The notes: generated by a model from the sequence alone, not told the origin. Positions 39,066 through 48,112 are shown, counted from the stretch's first letter. The stretch is 64,000 nucleotides of DNA from Aeromonas rivipollensis (GCF_010974825.1 NZ_JAAILA010000025.1:1-64000), one strand, 5' to 3'. Numbers and translations: made by a program.

Positions 39066-39163
39066 TGATGAGCGCGACGACAAACCATTTATGCAAAGTG
39101 CTGCTCGCCTCCTCCTGTGCCGACAAAGGTGCGGTACGTGATTTAAGCAAGCTGGAGGAATAG
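39065..39163 (+). repeat. Remnant ilvA-head / ilvD-tail junction between ilvD and ilvA
   Basis: A 32-codon open frame starts in the ilvD stop (TGATG) and ends 3 bp before ilvA. Its first part, [16 protein letters not shown], resembles the IlvA start MVSAADYLRKVLLSP. Its second part encodes [14 protein letters not shown], identical to the IlvD C-terminus, although 7 of 45 bases differ (gca/gcc, gat/gac, gtg/gta, cgc/cgt, gag/gaa and the stop). So it is a degenerate extra copy of the ilvD-ilvA junction. It also supplies the ilvA ribosome site (CTGGAGGAATAGGAC). Confidence 0.85.
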
Positions 39164-39166
39164 GAC

Positions 39167-40699
39167 ATGGTTTCAGCGGCGGATTATCTACGCAAGGTGT
39201 TGCTCTCCCCCGTCTACGAGGCGGCGCGGGTGACACCCTTGCAGAGTCTGAAAAAACTCTCCGAGCGGCTCGGCAACCAGGTCTCCCTCAAGCGGGAAGA
39301 CTTGCAGCCGGTGCACTCCTTCAAGCTGCGGGGTGCCTATCACAAGATCGCCACCCTGAGCGCCGAGCAGAAATCCCACGGTGTGGTGGCCGCCTCGGCG
39401 GGCAACCACGCCCAGGGGGTGGCGCTGTCGGCGGCCAAACTTGGCATAAAGGCCATCATCGTCATGCCCAAGACCACGCCGGACATCAAGATAGATGCGG
39501 TGCGTCGCCTGGGTGGCAACGTGCTGCTGTTTGGCAACAGCTTCGACGAGGCCTATGCCGAGAGCCGCCGTCTGTCAGAAACCGAGGGCTACACCTTGAT
39601 ACCGCCGTTCGACGACGTCGAGGTGATCGCGGGCCAGGGCACCATAGGCAAGGAGCTGCTGGAGCAGGACACCCACCTGACCCACGTCTTCGTGCCCGTG
39701 GGGGGCGGCGGTCTGGCCGCCGGGGTGGCTGTCTACATCAAGCAGCTGCTGCCGGACGTCAAGGTGATAGGGGTGGAAGCCGAGGGCTCCGCCTGTCTCA
39801 AGGCCGCCATGGAGGCCGGCGAGCCGGTCAATCTGGAGCGGGTCTCCCTGTTTGCGGACGGGGTGGCGGTCAAGCGCATCGGCACCGAGACCTTCCGCCT
39901 GTGCAACCAGTATCTGGACGAGGTGGTGACCGTCTCCAACGACCAGATCTGCGCGGCGCTGAAAGACATCTTCGACGACTGCCGTGCCATCGCCGAGCCG
40001 TCAGGGGCCTTGTCGCTGGCGGGGCTCAAGGCCTACAGCGAGCGGGAGCAGGTCAAGGGCGGGCGGATGGCGGCCATCCTTTCCGGTGCCAACGTCAACT
40101 TCCACAGCCTGCGCTATGTGTCGGAGCGCTGCGAGATCGGCGAGAAGCGCGAGGGCATGCTGGCGGTGACCATACCCGAGCGCAAGGGGGCCTTCCTCGA
40201 CTTCTGCCGTCAGCTTGGGCCCCGCATGGTGACCGAGTTCAACTACCGCTACGCGGATGCGGCCCAGGCCTCCCTGTTCGTCTCGGTGCGCCTCAGCGGG
40301 GGCGACGAGGAGCTCGGCCAGATCATCGATCAGCTCGGTGGCAACGGTTACCCCGTGGTCAACATGACAGAGAGCGAGCTGGCCAAGAACCACGTGCGCT
40401 ACATGATTGGCGGCCGCCCGGCCCGGCCCCTCGGTGAGCGTCTCTACAGCTTCAAGTTCCCGGAGCAGCCGGGCGCCCTGATGCGCTTCCTCGAGACCCT
40501 GGGTTGTCGCTGGAACATCAGCCTGTTCCACTACCGCAACCACGGCGCCGACTATGGCCGGGTGCTCTGTGCCTTCGAGCTGCCGGACGAGGACGTGGCC
40601 GCCTTCCACGACTACCTGCGCGAGATTGGCTACGGCTGGAAGGAGGTGAGCGAGGATCCCGCCTACCGCCTGTTCCTGGCGAGCCAGGGCAGTCAGTGA
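39167..40699 (+). CDS. ilvA: Biosynthetic threonine deaminase
   Basis: 510 aa; E. coli IlvA is 514. It converts threonine to 2-ketobutyrate, the first step to isoleucine, and is feedback-inhibited by isoleucine. The PLP lysine is in QPVHSFKLRGAYHKI (~45-60), the glycine loop is FVPVGGGGLAAGVA (~180-193), and two ACT-like regulatory domains span ~325-505. It is last in the ilv operon, followed by an intrinsic terminator. Confidence 0.97.
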   Translation: MVSAADYLRKVLLSPVYEAARVTPLQSLKKLSERLGNQVSLKREDLQPVHSFKLRGAYHKIATLSAEQKSHGVVAASAGNHAQGVALSAAKLGIKAIIVMPKTTPDIKIDAVRRLGGNVLLFGNSFDEAYAESRRLSETEGYTLIPPFDDVEVIAGQGTIGKELLEQDTHLTHVFVPVGGGGLAAGVAVYIKQLLPDVKVIGVEAEGSACLKAAMEAGEPVNLERVSLFADGVAVKRIGTETFRLCNQYLDEVVTVSNDQICAALKDIFDDCRAIAEPSGALSLAGLKAYSEREQVKGGRMAAILSGANVNFHSLRYVSERCEIGEKREGMLAVTIPERKGAFLDFCRQLGPRMVTEFNYRYADAAQASLFVSVRLSGGDEELGQIIDQLGGNGYPVVNMTESELAKNHVRYMIGGRPARPLGERLYSFKFPEQPGALMRFLETLGCRWNISLFHYRNHGADYGRVLCAFELPDEDVAAFHDYLREIGYGWKEVSEDPAYRLFLASQGSQ

Positions 40700-40728
40700 T
40701 GGCGGCTTGACCATCCCGCCCCGAGATG

Positions 40729-40759
40729 AAAACGAAGAGCCTGGCTCTTCGTTTTTTTA
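40729..40759 (+). terminator. Terminator of the ilv operon
   Basis: AAAACGAAGAGC / GCTCTTCGTTTTTTT with a CTG loop; strong U-tract. Confidence 0.95.
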
Positions 40760-40934
40760 TGGGCGCCCCGGGGTGTGCATCTGCCGATAATGTCGCCAAT
40801 ATCACACTCCTGAGTCCCTGGTCGTTTGAGGCTGGTTGCAGATGGGATAATCTGAGTGCGGGGCTTGGGTTCAGGGCCCCGTCAGGGAAGAGAGGCGCAT
40901 CCGCGTCATAACAATTCATTGCAGGGGCTCATCC

Positions 40935-42065
40935 ATGAACAGATCTATGCTCGCCGTCCTGATCGGCGCTCTGATGGCAACGGGGACGGTGCAGGCTGCC
41001 GCCCAGGACAATACCTGGTATGTCGGCGGCAAGGCCGGCTGGTCCAATTTTTACGGGGTGGATTACGACGCTCAGGTCGAAGAGCTGTTTGATGCGACCA
41101 GGGTGAACGAGAACAGCGATGATCTCGGGCTTGGGCTCTTCGCAGGCTACCAGGTCAACAGAAACCTGGCCGTCGAGCTCGGTTATGACTGGCTCGGCAA
41201 GTATCAGGTGGACAAGCACTACTCGGGCAATGGCGTTGATTTTGCACTCGATGGCGAGGCCAAGGCCCAGATGGTGCAGGCCACCATGAAGATCATCCTG
41301 CCCGCGACCTCAGCTCTGGATATCTACGGCCGCCTCGGGGGAGCCTACGCCTGGACCGAGAGCTCCCTCAACGTCAGGGCCAGCGATGGTACCAGCAGCC
41401 TTTCCGAGTCCCATGAGGGCAACAAGTATCACGGTGCCGCCTTTGTGGGGGCATTGGGCATCGAATATGCCATCGACAGGGATTGGGCCGCCCGCCTCGA
41501 ATACCAGTACACCACCCCTCTCGGCAAGACCTCGCTGGAGGAATCCGGCATTGAGATGGACAACGGCCTGCTGTCGGTGGGCATGCTCTATCGCTTCGGT
41601 CAGGTCGGTGACGAGCCGGTGGCGCCGACGCCGGCTCCCGTGCCTGAGCCAGCACCGGCCCCCGTGCTGGTAGAGAAGCAGTTCAGTCTGGACTCGGACG
41701 TCTTGTTTGAATTCAACAAGGCGACCCTGAAGCCGGCCGCGAGCCAGGCGCTGGACAGCCTGTTTGCCCAGATCCTGGCGGCCAACCCGAAAGACGGGGT
41801 GGCCACGGTGATCGGTCATACCGACCGGCTGGGATCCGATGCCTACAATCAGGCCCTTTCGGAACAGCGTGCCCGCACAGTGGCCGACTACCTGATTGCC
41901 AAGGGGCTGTTTGCCGACAAGGTGCGGGCCGAGGGGCAGGGCGAGTCGTCACCGGTGACGGGGGGCAGCTGCCCGGATGGCGCCAAGGCGCAGATGATCG
42001 CCTGTCTGGCCCCGGATCGCCGGGTCGAGGTGCGGCTGACCGGGGTTTCCCAGGTCGCCGAATAA
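40935..42065 (+). CDS. OmpA-family outer membrane protein
   Basis: 376 aa. A signal peptide (MNRSMLAVLIGALMATGTVQA) precedes an eight-strand OmpA beta-barrel (~25-215; NTWYVGGKAGWSNFYG). A Pro-Ala linker (PTPAPVPEPAPAPV, ~230-243) joins it to a peptidoglycan-binding OmpA C-terminal domain with GHTDRLGSDAYNQALSEQRA (~293-312). Two cysteines (CPDG...CLAPDRR) near the end probably form the known OmpA-type disulfide. Aeromonas carries several OmpA-like proteins; which one this is was not determined. Confidence 0.9.
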   Translation: MNRSMLAVLIGALMATGTVQAAAQDNTWYVGGKAGWSNFYGVDYDAQVEELFDATRVNENSDDLGLGLFAGYQVNRNLAVELGYDWLGKYQVDKHYSGNGVDFALDGEAKAQMVQATMKIILPATSALDIYGRLGGAYAWTESSLNVRASDGTSSLSESHEGNKYHGAAFVGALGIEYAIDRDWAARLEYQYTTPLGKTSLEESGIEMDNGLLSVGMLYRFGQVGDEPVAPTPAPVPEPAPAPVLVEKQFSLDSDVLFEFNKATLKPAASQALDSLFAQILAANPKDGVATVIGHTDRLGSDAYNQALSEQRARTVADYLIAKGLFADKVRAEGQGESSPVTGGSCPDGAKAQMIACLAPDRRVEVRLTGVSQVAE

Positions 42066-42090
42066 GCCGGAGCAGTCATGGGGTAAAAAC

Positions 42091-42116
42091 AACGAGGGGG
42101 CCCAGGCCCCCTCGTT
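42091..42116. terminator. Terminator between the OmpA-like gene and priA
   Basis: 12-bp perfect stem AACGAGGGGGCC / GGCCCCCTCGTT with a CA loop. The minus strand shows GTTTTTACC after it, so it best serves priA; it also caps the OmpA-like transcript. Confidence 0.85.
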
Positions 42117-42130
42117 GCGTTCTGGCTCTC

Positions 42131-42171
42131 CCCCTCATCCCCAACCCTTCTCCCGCGAGGGGGAAGGGAGC
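42131..42171. repeat. REP-like palindromic repeat, copy 2
   Basis: CCCCTCATCCCCAACCCTTC then TCCCGCGAGGGGGAAGGGAG. It shares its whole left half with the copy at 49475-49517. It lies between the OmpA-like terminator and the end of priA. Confidence 0.7.
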
Positions 42172-42247
42172 AAAGACGCCATGGCGGGTGCGCACTATCG
42201 CAAGATCCGTTGATTAGCGAAGCGTAATCGGACCAGCGCAGCGACCC

Positions 42248-44455
42248 TTAATTCAACTCCGTGGGATCGATATCCAGGCTCCAGCGCACCTTCTTGGTCT
42301 CCGGCCAGCCGTCCAGCTCCTTCACCGCCCAATCCAGCAGTTGCGCCAGCGGCGCCCGGTTTGGCCCCTGTACCAGCAGCTGCATGCGGAACTTGCCCGC
42401 CTTGCGCTCCATGAAGCCGCTGATGGGCCCGAGCACCTGCACCTGGGGATAACGGGCGCTGCGCAGGGTATCGGCGAGCCGGCCGAGGAACAGCTGCACC
42501 TCGTCGCGACCGTTGGCCTCGGCCCTGAACAACCCCTGATAGCTGAAGGGCGGCAGCCCCAGCAGGCGGCGCTCTTTGAGCGCGGTATCGGCGAAGTGGC
42601 CGTAACCGTTCTGGGTAAGGTCCTGCAGCAGGGCGTGCTCCGGGTGGTGGCTCTGCAGCACCACCAGCCCCGGTTTGCTGGCGCGACCGGCGCGGCCCGC
42701 CACCTGGGTGTAGAGCTGGGCCAGCTTCTCGGCGGCGCGAAAATCGGCGGAAAACAGGGCGCCATCCACGTCCAGCAGACCCACCAGGGTTACGTCCGGG
42801 AAGTGGTGCCCCTTGGCCAGCATCTGGGTGCCGATCAGGATCTTGTACTTGCCCGCCTTGATGTCGCCGAGGTGGGTCTCCAGCTCCCCCTTGCGGCGGG
42901 TGTTGTCTCTGTCGATGCGCACCACAGGGTATTGAGGGAACACAGTGGTGAGCAGCTGCTCCAGCTGCTCGGTGCCGACCCCTGAGCCAATCAGCTCGCT
43001 GCTGCCACACTCCGGGCAGCTATGAGGCAGCGGGCGCACGCTGTCGCAGTGGTGGCAGTGCAGCCGACGCCCGGCCTGATGCCAGGTGTACCAGGCGTCA
43101 CAGCGCTCGCAGGCGGCGCTCCAGCCACATTGGTGGCAGATAAGCGAGGGGGCATAGCCGCGCCGGTTGAGGAACAGCATCACCTGGTTGCCCGCCACCA
43201 GGTGCTCTGCCATCAGCTGCTCCAGCTGGGGAGAGAGCCCGGCCTGCAGCCGCACGCTCTTGATGTCCAGGATCACCTGGCGGGCGGTCTGGGCGTTGCC
43301 GGCGCGCCGCGTCAGGCTGAGGTGGTGATACTTGCCAGTGCGAGCGTTATGCAGCGTCTCCAGCGAGGGGGTGGCCGAGCCGAGCAGTATGGGGATACCG
43401 GCACGATGGGCCCGCATCACCGCCAGATCCCGCGCGTGGTAGCGAAAACCATCCTGCTGCTTGAAGGAGCCGTCGTGCTCCTCGTCGATGATGATGATGC
43501 CGAGGTTCTTGAACGGGGTGAAGACGGCGGAGCGGGTGCCGATCAGGATGGCGGCTCCACCGTCGCGGCAGGCGAGCCAGGCATCGAGCCGCTCTCTGTC
43601 GTTCATGGCGGAGTTCATCGCCACCACCGGTACCTTGAAGCGGCGGCGGAAGCGGTTGATGGTCTGGGGGGTGAGGCCTATCTCCGGCACCATCACCAGG
43701 GCCTGCTTGCCCGCCTTGAGCAGGGGCTCGAGGATGCTCAGGTACACCTCTGTCTTGCCGGAGCCCGTGATGCCGTCCAGCAGGAAGGCGCCGAACTTGT
43801 CGCTCTGGCTGGTGACGGCGGCTACCGCCAGCGCCTGCTCGCCGTTGAGGCGCAGCCCCTCACCGGCGTCAAAATGGGTTGCCCAGTCGCCGTCGTGGCT
43901 CGGCTCCAGGCTGCGCTTCTCCAGCAGCCCCTTCTTCTCCAGGGCGGTGAGGGCGGCGCTCTGAATCTCCTCCTGCTTGAGGGCCGATGGGGTCTGGGGC
44001 CCCTTGCGCAGCAGGGCGAGGGCCTGCTGCTGCTTGGCGGCCCGTTTGAGTTCGTTGAGATCGATTGCCATCCCGGCTTCGGTGGCAAACCAGAATTCCA
44101 GCTCCCGGTAGGCGGCGGGCTCCCCCTTGCGCACCAGCACAGGCAGGGCGTGGGGCAGCACCTCACCCAGGGGATGCTGGTAGTAGCCGGCGCTCCAGGC
44201 CATCAGCGCCAGTATGTCGGGCCCCAGCACAGGGGCCGTGTCGAGCACCCGTTTCAAGGGCTTTAACTTGGCGCGGGGCACCTGACTCTCGGTCGGGTGA
44301 TCCACCACCAGACCGACCAGGGTCTGGGGGCCGAAAGGGATCTCGACCCGGCAACCGGGCTCAGGCAGGGGCAAAGGGGAGAGATAGTCGAAGTGACGGC
44401 GCAAGGGCACCGGAACAGCGACACGAACCAGATCAAGCGTTTGCGATGAATCCAC
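42248..44455 (-). CDS. priA: Primosomal protein N' (replication restart helicase)
   Basis: 735 aa; E. coli PriA is 732. A 3'-5' superfamily 2 helicase that reloads the replisome at stalled forks. Walker A is LLDGITGSGKTEVYLSI (~222-238), the DEAH box variant is IIIIDEEHDGSFKQQ (~320-334), and the zinc-binding cysteines are CHQCGWSAACERCDA and CHHCDSVRPLPHSCPECG (~440-490). It is divergent from rpmE, the conserved priA-rpmE arrangement. Confidence 0.96.
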   Translation of the reverse strand: MDSSQTLDLVRVAVPVPLRRHFDYLSPLPLPEPGCRVEIPFGPQTLVGLVVDHPTESQVPRAKLKPLKRVLDTAPVLGPDILALMAWSAGYYQHPLGEVLPHALPVLVRKGEPAAYRELEFWFATEAGMAIDLNELKRAAKQQQALALLRKGPQTPSALKQEEIQSAALTALEKKGLLEKRSLEPSHDGDWATHFDAGEGLRLNGEQALAVAAVTSQSDKFGAFLLDGITGSGKTEVYLSILEPLLKAGKQALVMVPEIGLTPQTINRFRRRFKVPVVAMNSAMNDRERLDAWLACRDGGAAILIGTRSAVFTPFKNLGIIIIDEEHDGSFKQQDGFRYHARDLAVMRAHRAGIPILLGSATPSLETLHNARTGKYHHLSLTRRAGNAQTARQVILDIKSVRLQAGLSPQLEQLMAEHLVAGNQVMLFLNRRGYAPSLICHQCGWSAACERCDAWYTWHQAGRRLHCHHCDSVRPLPHSCPECGSSELIGSGVGTEQLEQLLTTVFPQYPVVRIDRDNTRRKGELETHLGDIKAGKYKILIGTQMLAKGHHFPDVTLVGLLDVDGALFSADFRAAEKLAQLYTQVAGRAGRASKPGLVVLQSHHPEHALLQDLTQNGYGHFADTALKERRLLGLPPFSYQGLFRAEANGRDEVQLFLGRLADTLRSARYPQVQVLGPISGFMERKAGKFRMQLLVQGPNRAPLAQLLDWAVKELDGWPETKKVRWSLDIDPTELN

Positions 44456-44486
44456 CAGGGGTTGCCTATTTTTTCTGCGAAGCCAC

Positions 44487-44514
44487 TTGCCTGAACTCAG
44501 GCATTTCCTATATT
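44487..44514 (+). promoter_or_regulatory. Candidate rpmE promoter overlapping a 16-bp palindrome
   Basis: TTGCCT (44487-44492), 16 bp, TATATT (44509-44514), about 90 bp upstream of rpmE. The perfect dyad TGCCTGA-AC-TCAGGCA (44488-44503) covers the -35 and is close to the priA start, so it could be an operator for either gene. No known factor is recognised. Confidence 0.45.
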
Positions 44515-44602
44515 ATTCGCAGCCTTTGAAACTGTGTTCAACAATCGTGTGGTGTCCGACAAGAGATCGGATGGCGACACGGCCTGATAATCGAGGTTGT
44601 CC

Positions 44603-44818
44603 ATGAAAGCTGGTATCCATCCCGAGTACGTAGCCATCACCTGCAAGTGCTCTTGCGGTAACGTCATCAATACCTTCTCTACCCTGGGTAAAGATCTGAA
44701 CCTGGACGTGTGCTCCGCATGCCACCCGTTCTATACCGGCAAGCAGAAAGAAGTTTCTAGCGGCGGCCGCGTAGACAAGTTCAACAAGCGTTTCGGTGGT
44801 CTGACTGCCAAGAAGTAA
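44603..44818 (+). CDS. rpmE: 50S ribosomal protein L31, zinc-binding form
   Basis: 71 aa, full length. It starts [20 protein letters not shown] and has the C+ zinc ligands CKC/C and CSAC (~14-40), so it is the zinc-containing L31. It has an ATG at 44603 and its own terminator. Confidence 0.97.
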   Translation: MKAGIHPEYVAITCKCSCGNVINTFSTLGKDLNLDVCSACHPFYTGKQKEVSSGGRVDKFNKRFGGLTAKK

Positions 44819-44838
44819 TCTTACTTCTGAAGAATTCT

Positions 44839-44868
44839 GAAAAAGGCGCCCATCGGGCGCCTTTTTTA
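44839..44868 (+). terminator. Terminator of rpmE
   Basis: AAAAAGGCGCC / GGCGCCTTTTTTA type hairpin (loop CATCG). Confidence 0.93.
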
Positions 44869-44943
44869 CTGGCTGGCATTCTGTATTGCCCCGCTTTGCC
44901 CTATGGTGGTGCGAGTCCATGGGGGATGGCAAGGGGGGTCGAA

Positions 44944-46377
44944 ATGCGAAACTGTCTGGTGATGGGTGCGGCGGGTTACATAGGTTCCTATCTGGTACCC
45001 CACCTGCAAGGGCTGGGTTACAGGGTGATCGCCGGGGCCCGACGCCCTTGCCGCCTGCCGGAGGGGGTGGAGTTTCGTCTCGCCGACAGCCTAAAACCTA
45101 TCACCCTGCTGCCGGCCCTTGCCGGGGTGGATACCGTCTTCTATCTGGTGCACGCCATGGGGGCAGGCGCCGGTTTTCACCGGCTGGAGCAGCAGGGGGT
45201 GAAGAACTTCGCCGCCGCCGCCCGCGCCGCCGGGGTGCGCCGCATCGTCTATCTGGGGGCCATACAACCGATCCCCTGCAACAGCCGCCATCTCAACTCC
45301 CGTCGCCACTGCGGCGAGCTGTTTCGGGAGGCGGGCGTGCCCACGGTGGAGCTGCGGGCCGGCATCATCATAGGGCCCGGCTCCGCCGCTTTCGAGGTGA
45401 TGCGGGATCTGGTGTTCAACCTGCCCATGATGGTGACGCCCAAGTGGGTGCGCTCCCGCACGCCCCCCATAGCCCTCTCCAACCTGCTGCACTATCTGGG
45501 CGGCCTGGTGGAGGCGCAAGGGGTGGATGGCCGCATCTTCAACGCGGCCGGCCCCGAGCTGCTCAGCTATCAGCAGCAGTTGCAGAGGTTTGCCGCCCAC
45601 ATCGGCAAGCGTTGCCCCATCATTCCCATCCCCTTCCTGAGCCCCCGGCTCTCCGCCTGGTGGTTGCAGTTTGCCACCTCTGTGCCCCAACCCATCGCCA
45701 AGGCGCTGGTGGGCGGCCTCAAGCACGACATTCCGGCCGACGATGGTCCACTGCGGGCCCTGCTGCCCCAGCACCTGCTCAGCTTCGACGAGGCGCTGAC
45801 GGAGAGCCTGGCGCTGGAGCAGAAGCTTGGCGCCGAGCAACAGGGGGAGGAGACGCCGCTCGGCCTGCGCTGGCGACATCCCGAGTACGGCTTCTACGAT
45901 CGCACCGCCAGCGGGGAGGCCGAGTGCCTCGCCTCCCCCGAGGTGGTGTGGCAGGTGCTGCAGCAGCTGGGGGGTGAGCAGCGCTACTTCTACATGAACG
46001 AGCTGTGGGTGGTACGCGAATGGATGGATCACCTGATAGGGGGCCCGGCGCTCACCCGGGGGCGCACCAATCCTGATCGCTTCGTGAAGGGGGACATGCT
46101 GGACTCCTGGCAGATCCTCGGGGTGGACGAGGGGCGCAGGCTGGATCTGCTGTTCAACATGAAGGCCCCTGGCGTCGGGCGACTGGAGTTCAACATCCAG
46201 CCCCAGGAGTCCGGCCTGACACGGCTGCGGGTGACCGCCCACTGGCACCCCCAGGGGGCCTGGGGCCTGGCCTACTGGCTCGCCATGCTGCCCTTCCACC
46301 TCTTCATCTTCCAGGGGATGACGGAGGCCATCGCCCGCCAGGCGGAGGCGAGGGCCGGCATTCCCGTGATGGACTGA
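44944..46377 (+). CDS. SDR/NmrA-like NAD(P)-binding protein with DUF2867 domain
   Basis: 477 aa from the ATG at 44944 (AAGGGGGGTCGAA upstream). The N-terminal half is an atypical short-chain dehydrogenase: MGAAGYIGSYLVPHLQGLGY (~8-27; GxxGxxG) and VDTVFYLVHAMGAG. The C-terminal half (~330-475) matches DUF2867 with LLFNMKAPGVGRLEFNI and a closing hydrophobic stretch (WGLAYWLAMLPFHLFIF). The same fusion occurs in many proteobacteria as a putative nucleoside-diphosphate-sugar epimerase; substrate and role are unknown. It stands alone. Confidence 0.82.
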   Translation: MRNCLVMGAAGYIGSYLVPHLQGLGYRVIAGARRPCRLPEGVEFRLADSLKPITLLPALAGVDTVFYLVHAMGAGAGFHRLEQQGVKNFAAAARAAGVRRIVYLGAIQPIPCNSRHLNSRRHCGELFREAGVPTVELRAGIIIGPGSAAFEVMRDLVFNLPMMVTPKWVRSRTPPIALSNLLHYLGGLVEAQGVDGRIFNAAGPELLSYQQQLQRFAAHIGKRCPIIPIPFLSPRLSAWWLQFATSVPQPIAKALVGGLKHDIPADDGPLRALLPQHLLSFDEALTESLALEQKLGAEQQGEETPLGLRWRHPEYGFYDRTASGEAECLASPEVVWQVLQQLGGEQRYFYMNELWVVREWMDHLIGGPALTRGRTNPDRFVKGDMLDSWQILGVDEGRRLDLLFNMKAPGVGRLEFNIQPQESGLTRLRVTAHWHPQGAWGLAYWLAMLPFHLFIFQGMTEAIARQAEARAGIPVMD

Positions 46378-46555
46378 AATCGCATCTATAACTAAATGGG
46401 TATTTCTGCGTGGCAGGAGATGCTGCTGAGTCAGCTGTCAGTGCGACTTGGCGATATTTTCTGCTGTGAAAGGGGGCGGGTTTTCTTTATGATCCCCAGC
46501 CCTCGCCACAGGCGAGCCAATGCACCACTCATTCACTTCCGTATCGGGGTCCCCC

Positions 46556-47812
46556 ATGTCCGATCTGCGTCACGATCTTCGTCAACAAGCGCTCGATTAC
46601 CACGCCCAGCCCATTCCCGGCAAGATAGCCATAGCCCTCACCAAGCCCGCCGAGACAGCGCGGGATCTGGCCCTGGCCTACAGCCCTGGCGTCGCCGAGC
46701 CGGTGCGCGAAATCGCCGCCAACCCGGCCGATGCCTACCGCTACACCGGCAAGGGCAACCTGGTGGCCGTCATCTCCAACGGCACCGCCATCCTGGGGCT
46801 GGGCAATCTGGGGCCGCTGGCCTCCAAGCCGGTGATGGAGGGCAAGGCCCTGCTGTTCAAGCGCTTCGCCGGCATCGACGCCATCGACATCGAGGTGAAG
46901 CACGAGACCAGCCAGCAGTTCATCGACACAGTCGCCGCCATCGCCGACACCTTCGGTGGCATCAACCTGGAAGACATCAAGGCTCCCGAGTGCTTCGAGA
47001 TAGAGCAGGCGCTGATCGAGCGCTGCGATATACCGGTGTTCCACGATGATCAGCACGGCACCGCCATCGTCACCGCCGCCGGCCTGCTCAATGCGCTGGA
47101 AGTACAGGGCAAGCGCATCGAGCAGAGCCGCATCGTCTGCATGGGCGCCGGTGCCGCCGCCACCGCCTGCATGGATCTGCTGATCAAGTGCGGCGCTGCG
47201 CCACAGAACATCTTCATGCTGGACCGTCAGGGGGTGATCCACAGTGGTCGCACCGATCTCAACCAGTACAAGCAGCGCTTCGCCAACGACACGCCGCTGC
47301 GCACCCTGATGGATGTCATCGACGGGGCGGACGTGTTTGTCGGCGTTTCCGGCCCGGACGTGCTGCCTGCGGAGGCGGTGGCCTTGATGGCCCCCAATCC
47401 GGTGATCTTCGCCTGCTCCAACCCGGATCCCGAGATCAAGCCCGCCCTGGCGCACTCGGTGCGCAGCGATCTCATCATGGGCACGGGTCGCTCCGACTAT
47501 CCGAACCAGATCAACAACGTCATCTGCTTCCCCTTCATCTTCCGCGGCGCCCTGGACGCGCGCGCCAGCCGCATCAACGATGCCATGAAGGTGGCGGCGG
47601 TGGAGGCGATCCGTGGCCTGGTGAAAGAACCCGTACCGGCCGAGGTGCTGACCGCCGCCGGGGTGAGTGCGCTCACCTTCGGCAAGGAGTACGTCATTCC
47701 CAAGCCGATGGATGCCCGTCTGCTGCCCCGTGTGGCCCGCGCCGTGGCGCTGGCGGCGGTAGCCTCCGGCGTGGCGCGCATCGCGCTGCCTGCAGATTAC
47801 ATGCAAGATTGA
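46556..47812 (+). CDS. Malic enzyme, short form
   Basis: 418 aa from the ATG at 46556. It catalyses oxidative decarboxylation of malate to pyruvate. Landmarks: LAYSPGVAEPVREIAANP (~37-54), the conserved FHDDQHGTAIVTAAGLLNAL (~160-179), the nucleotide fold RIVCMGAGAAATACMDLL, and FACSNPDPEIKPA (~280-292). It lacks the phosphotransacetylase-like C-terminal domain of E. coli MaeB (~759 aa), so it corresponds to the compact malic enzyme class. Cofactor preference cannot be read with certainty. Confidence 0.93.
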   Translation: MSDLRHDLRQQALDYHAQPIPGKIAIALTKPAETARDLALAYSPGVAEPVREIAANPADAYRYTGKGNLVAVISNGTAILGLGNLGPLASKPVMEGKALLFKRFAGIDAIDIEVKHETSQQFIDTVAAIADTFGGINLEDIKAPECFEIEQALIERCDIPVFHDDQHGTAIVTAAGLLNALEVQGKRIEQSRIVCMGAGAAATACMDLLIKCGAAPQNIFMLDRQGVIHSGRTDLNQYKQRFANDTPLRTLMDVIDGADVFVGVSGPDVLPAEAVALMAPNPVIFACSNPDPEIKPALAHSVRSDLIMGTGRSDYPNQINNVICFPFIFRGALDARASRINDAMKVAAVEAIRGLVKEPVPAEVLTAAGVSALTFGKEYVIPKPMDARLLPRVARAVALAAVASGVARIALPADYMQD

Positions 47813-47828
47813 GCCGACTGAGCACGAC

Positions 47829-47857
47829 AAAAGGGGCCCCATGATGGGGCCCCTTTT
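47829..47857. terminator. Terminator between the malic enzyme gene and the small secreted protein gene
   Basis: AAAAGGGGCCCC / GGGGCCCCTTTT with an ATGAT loop, between convergent genes; A/T runs on both sides make it bidirectional. Confidence 0.92.
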
Positions 47858-47878
47858 CATTGGGAGCTTGTGCGCCTG

Positions 47879-48058
47879 TTACTTGGTCTTGGGGGCCACT
47901 TTCACGGCCGGTGCGGCATGGGTCGCCTTGTGATGCTTTTTCACCACCTTGGTCTGGGTGGCCTGGGGTGCGGCAGCCTTGGTCGGGGTGGCAGCCATGG
48001 TGAAGCCGGAGGTCAGGGCGAAGACAGCGGCCAGGCTCAGGGGGATCAGCTTTTTCAT
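47879..48058 (-). CDS. Small secreted Lys/His/Ala-rich protein (Asr-like)
   Basis: 59 aa from the ATG at 48058 (GAGGAACTGGAAT site). A clear signal peptide (MKKLIPLSLAAVFALTSGF...MA) leaves a 37-residue basic, low-complexity peptide (TKAAAPQATQTKVVKKHHKA then THAAPAVKVAPKTK). Composition and layout recall the acid-shock protein Asr of enterobacteria, which is induced by RstA. Here the gene lies directly downstream of rstAB. The Asr link is an inference from composition and context, not from alignment. Confidence 0.72.
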   Translation of the reverse strand: MKKLIPLSLAAVFALTSGFTMAATPTKAAAPQATQTKVVKKHHKATHAAPAVKVAPKTK

Positions 48059-48080
48059 ATTCCAGTTCCTCGTTCGGTTT

Positions 48081-48112
48081 GATGACATGGAGCGGCTCTC
48101 CATGACGTCATC
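48081..48112. promoter_or_regulatory. Compound inverted repeat between rstB and the small secreted protein gene
   Basis: GATGACATGGAG and CTCCAT-GAC-GTCATC form two nested arms around CGGCT, immediately after the rstB stop. No T run follows on the minus strand, so it is not an obvious terminator. It could be a processing site or an operator for the small gene 23 bp downstream. Confidence 0.5.

Noticed and set aside
39065-39163. Small frame between ilvD and ilvA as a genuine new gene
   Set aside because: Both halves are explained by similarity to the neighbouring gene ends; it is listed as a remnant, though translation remains possible.
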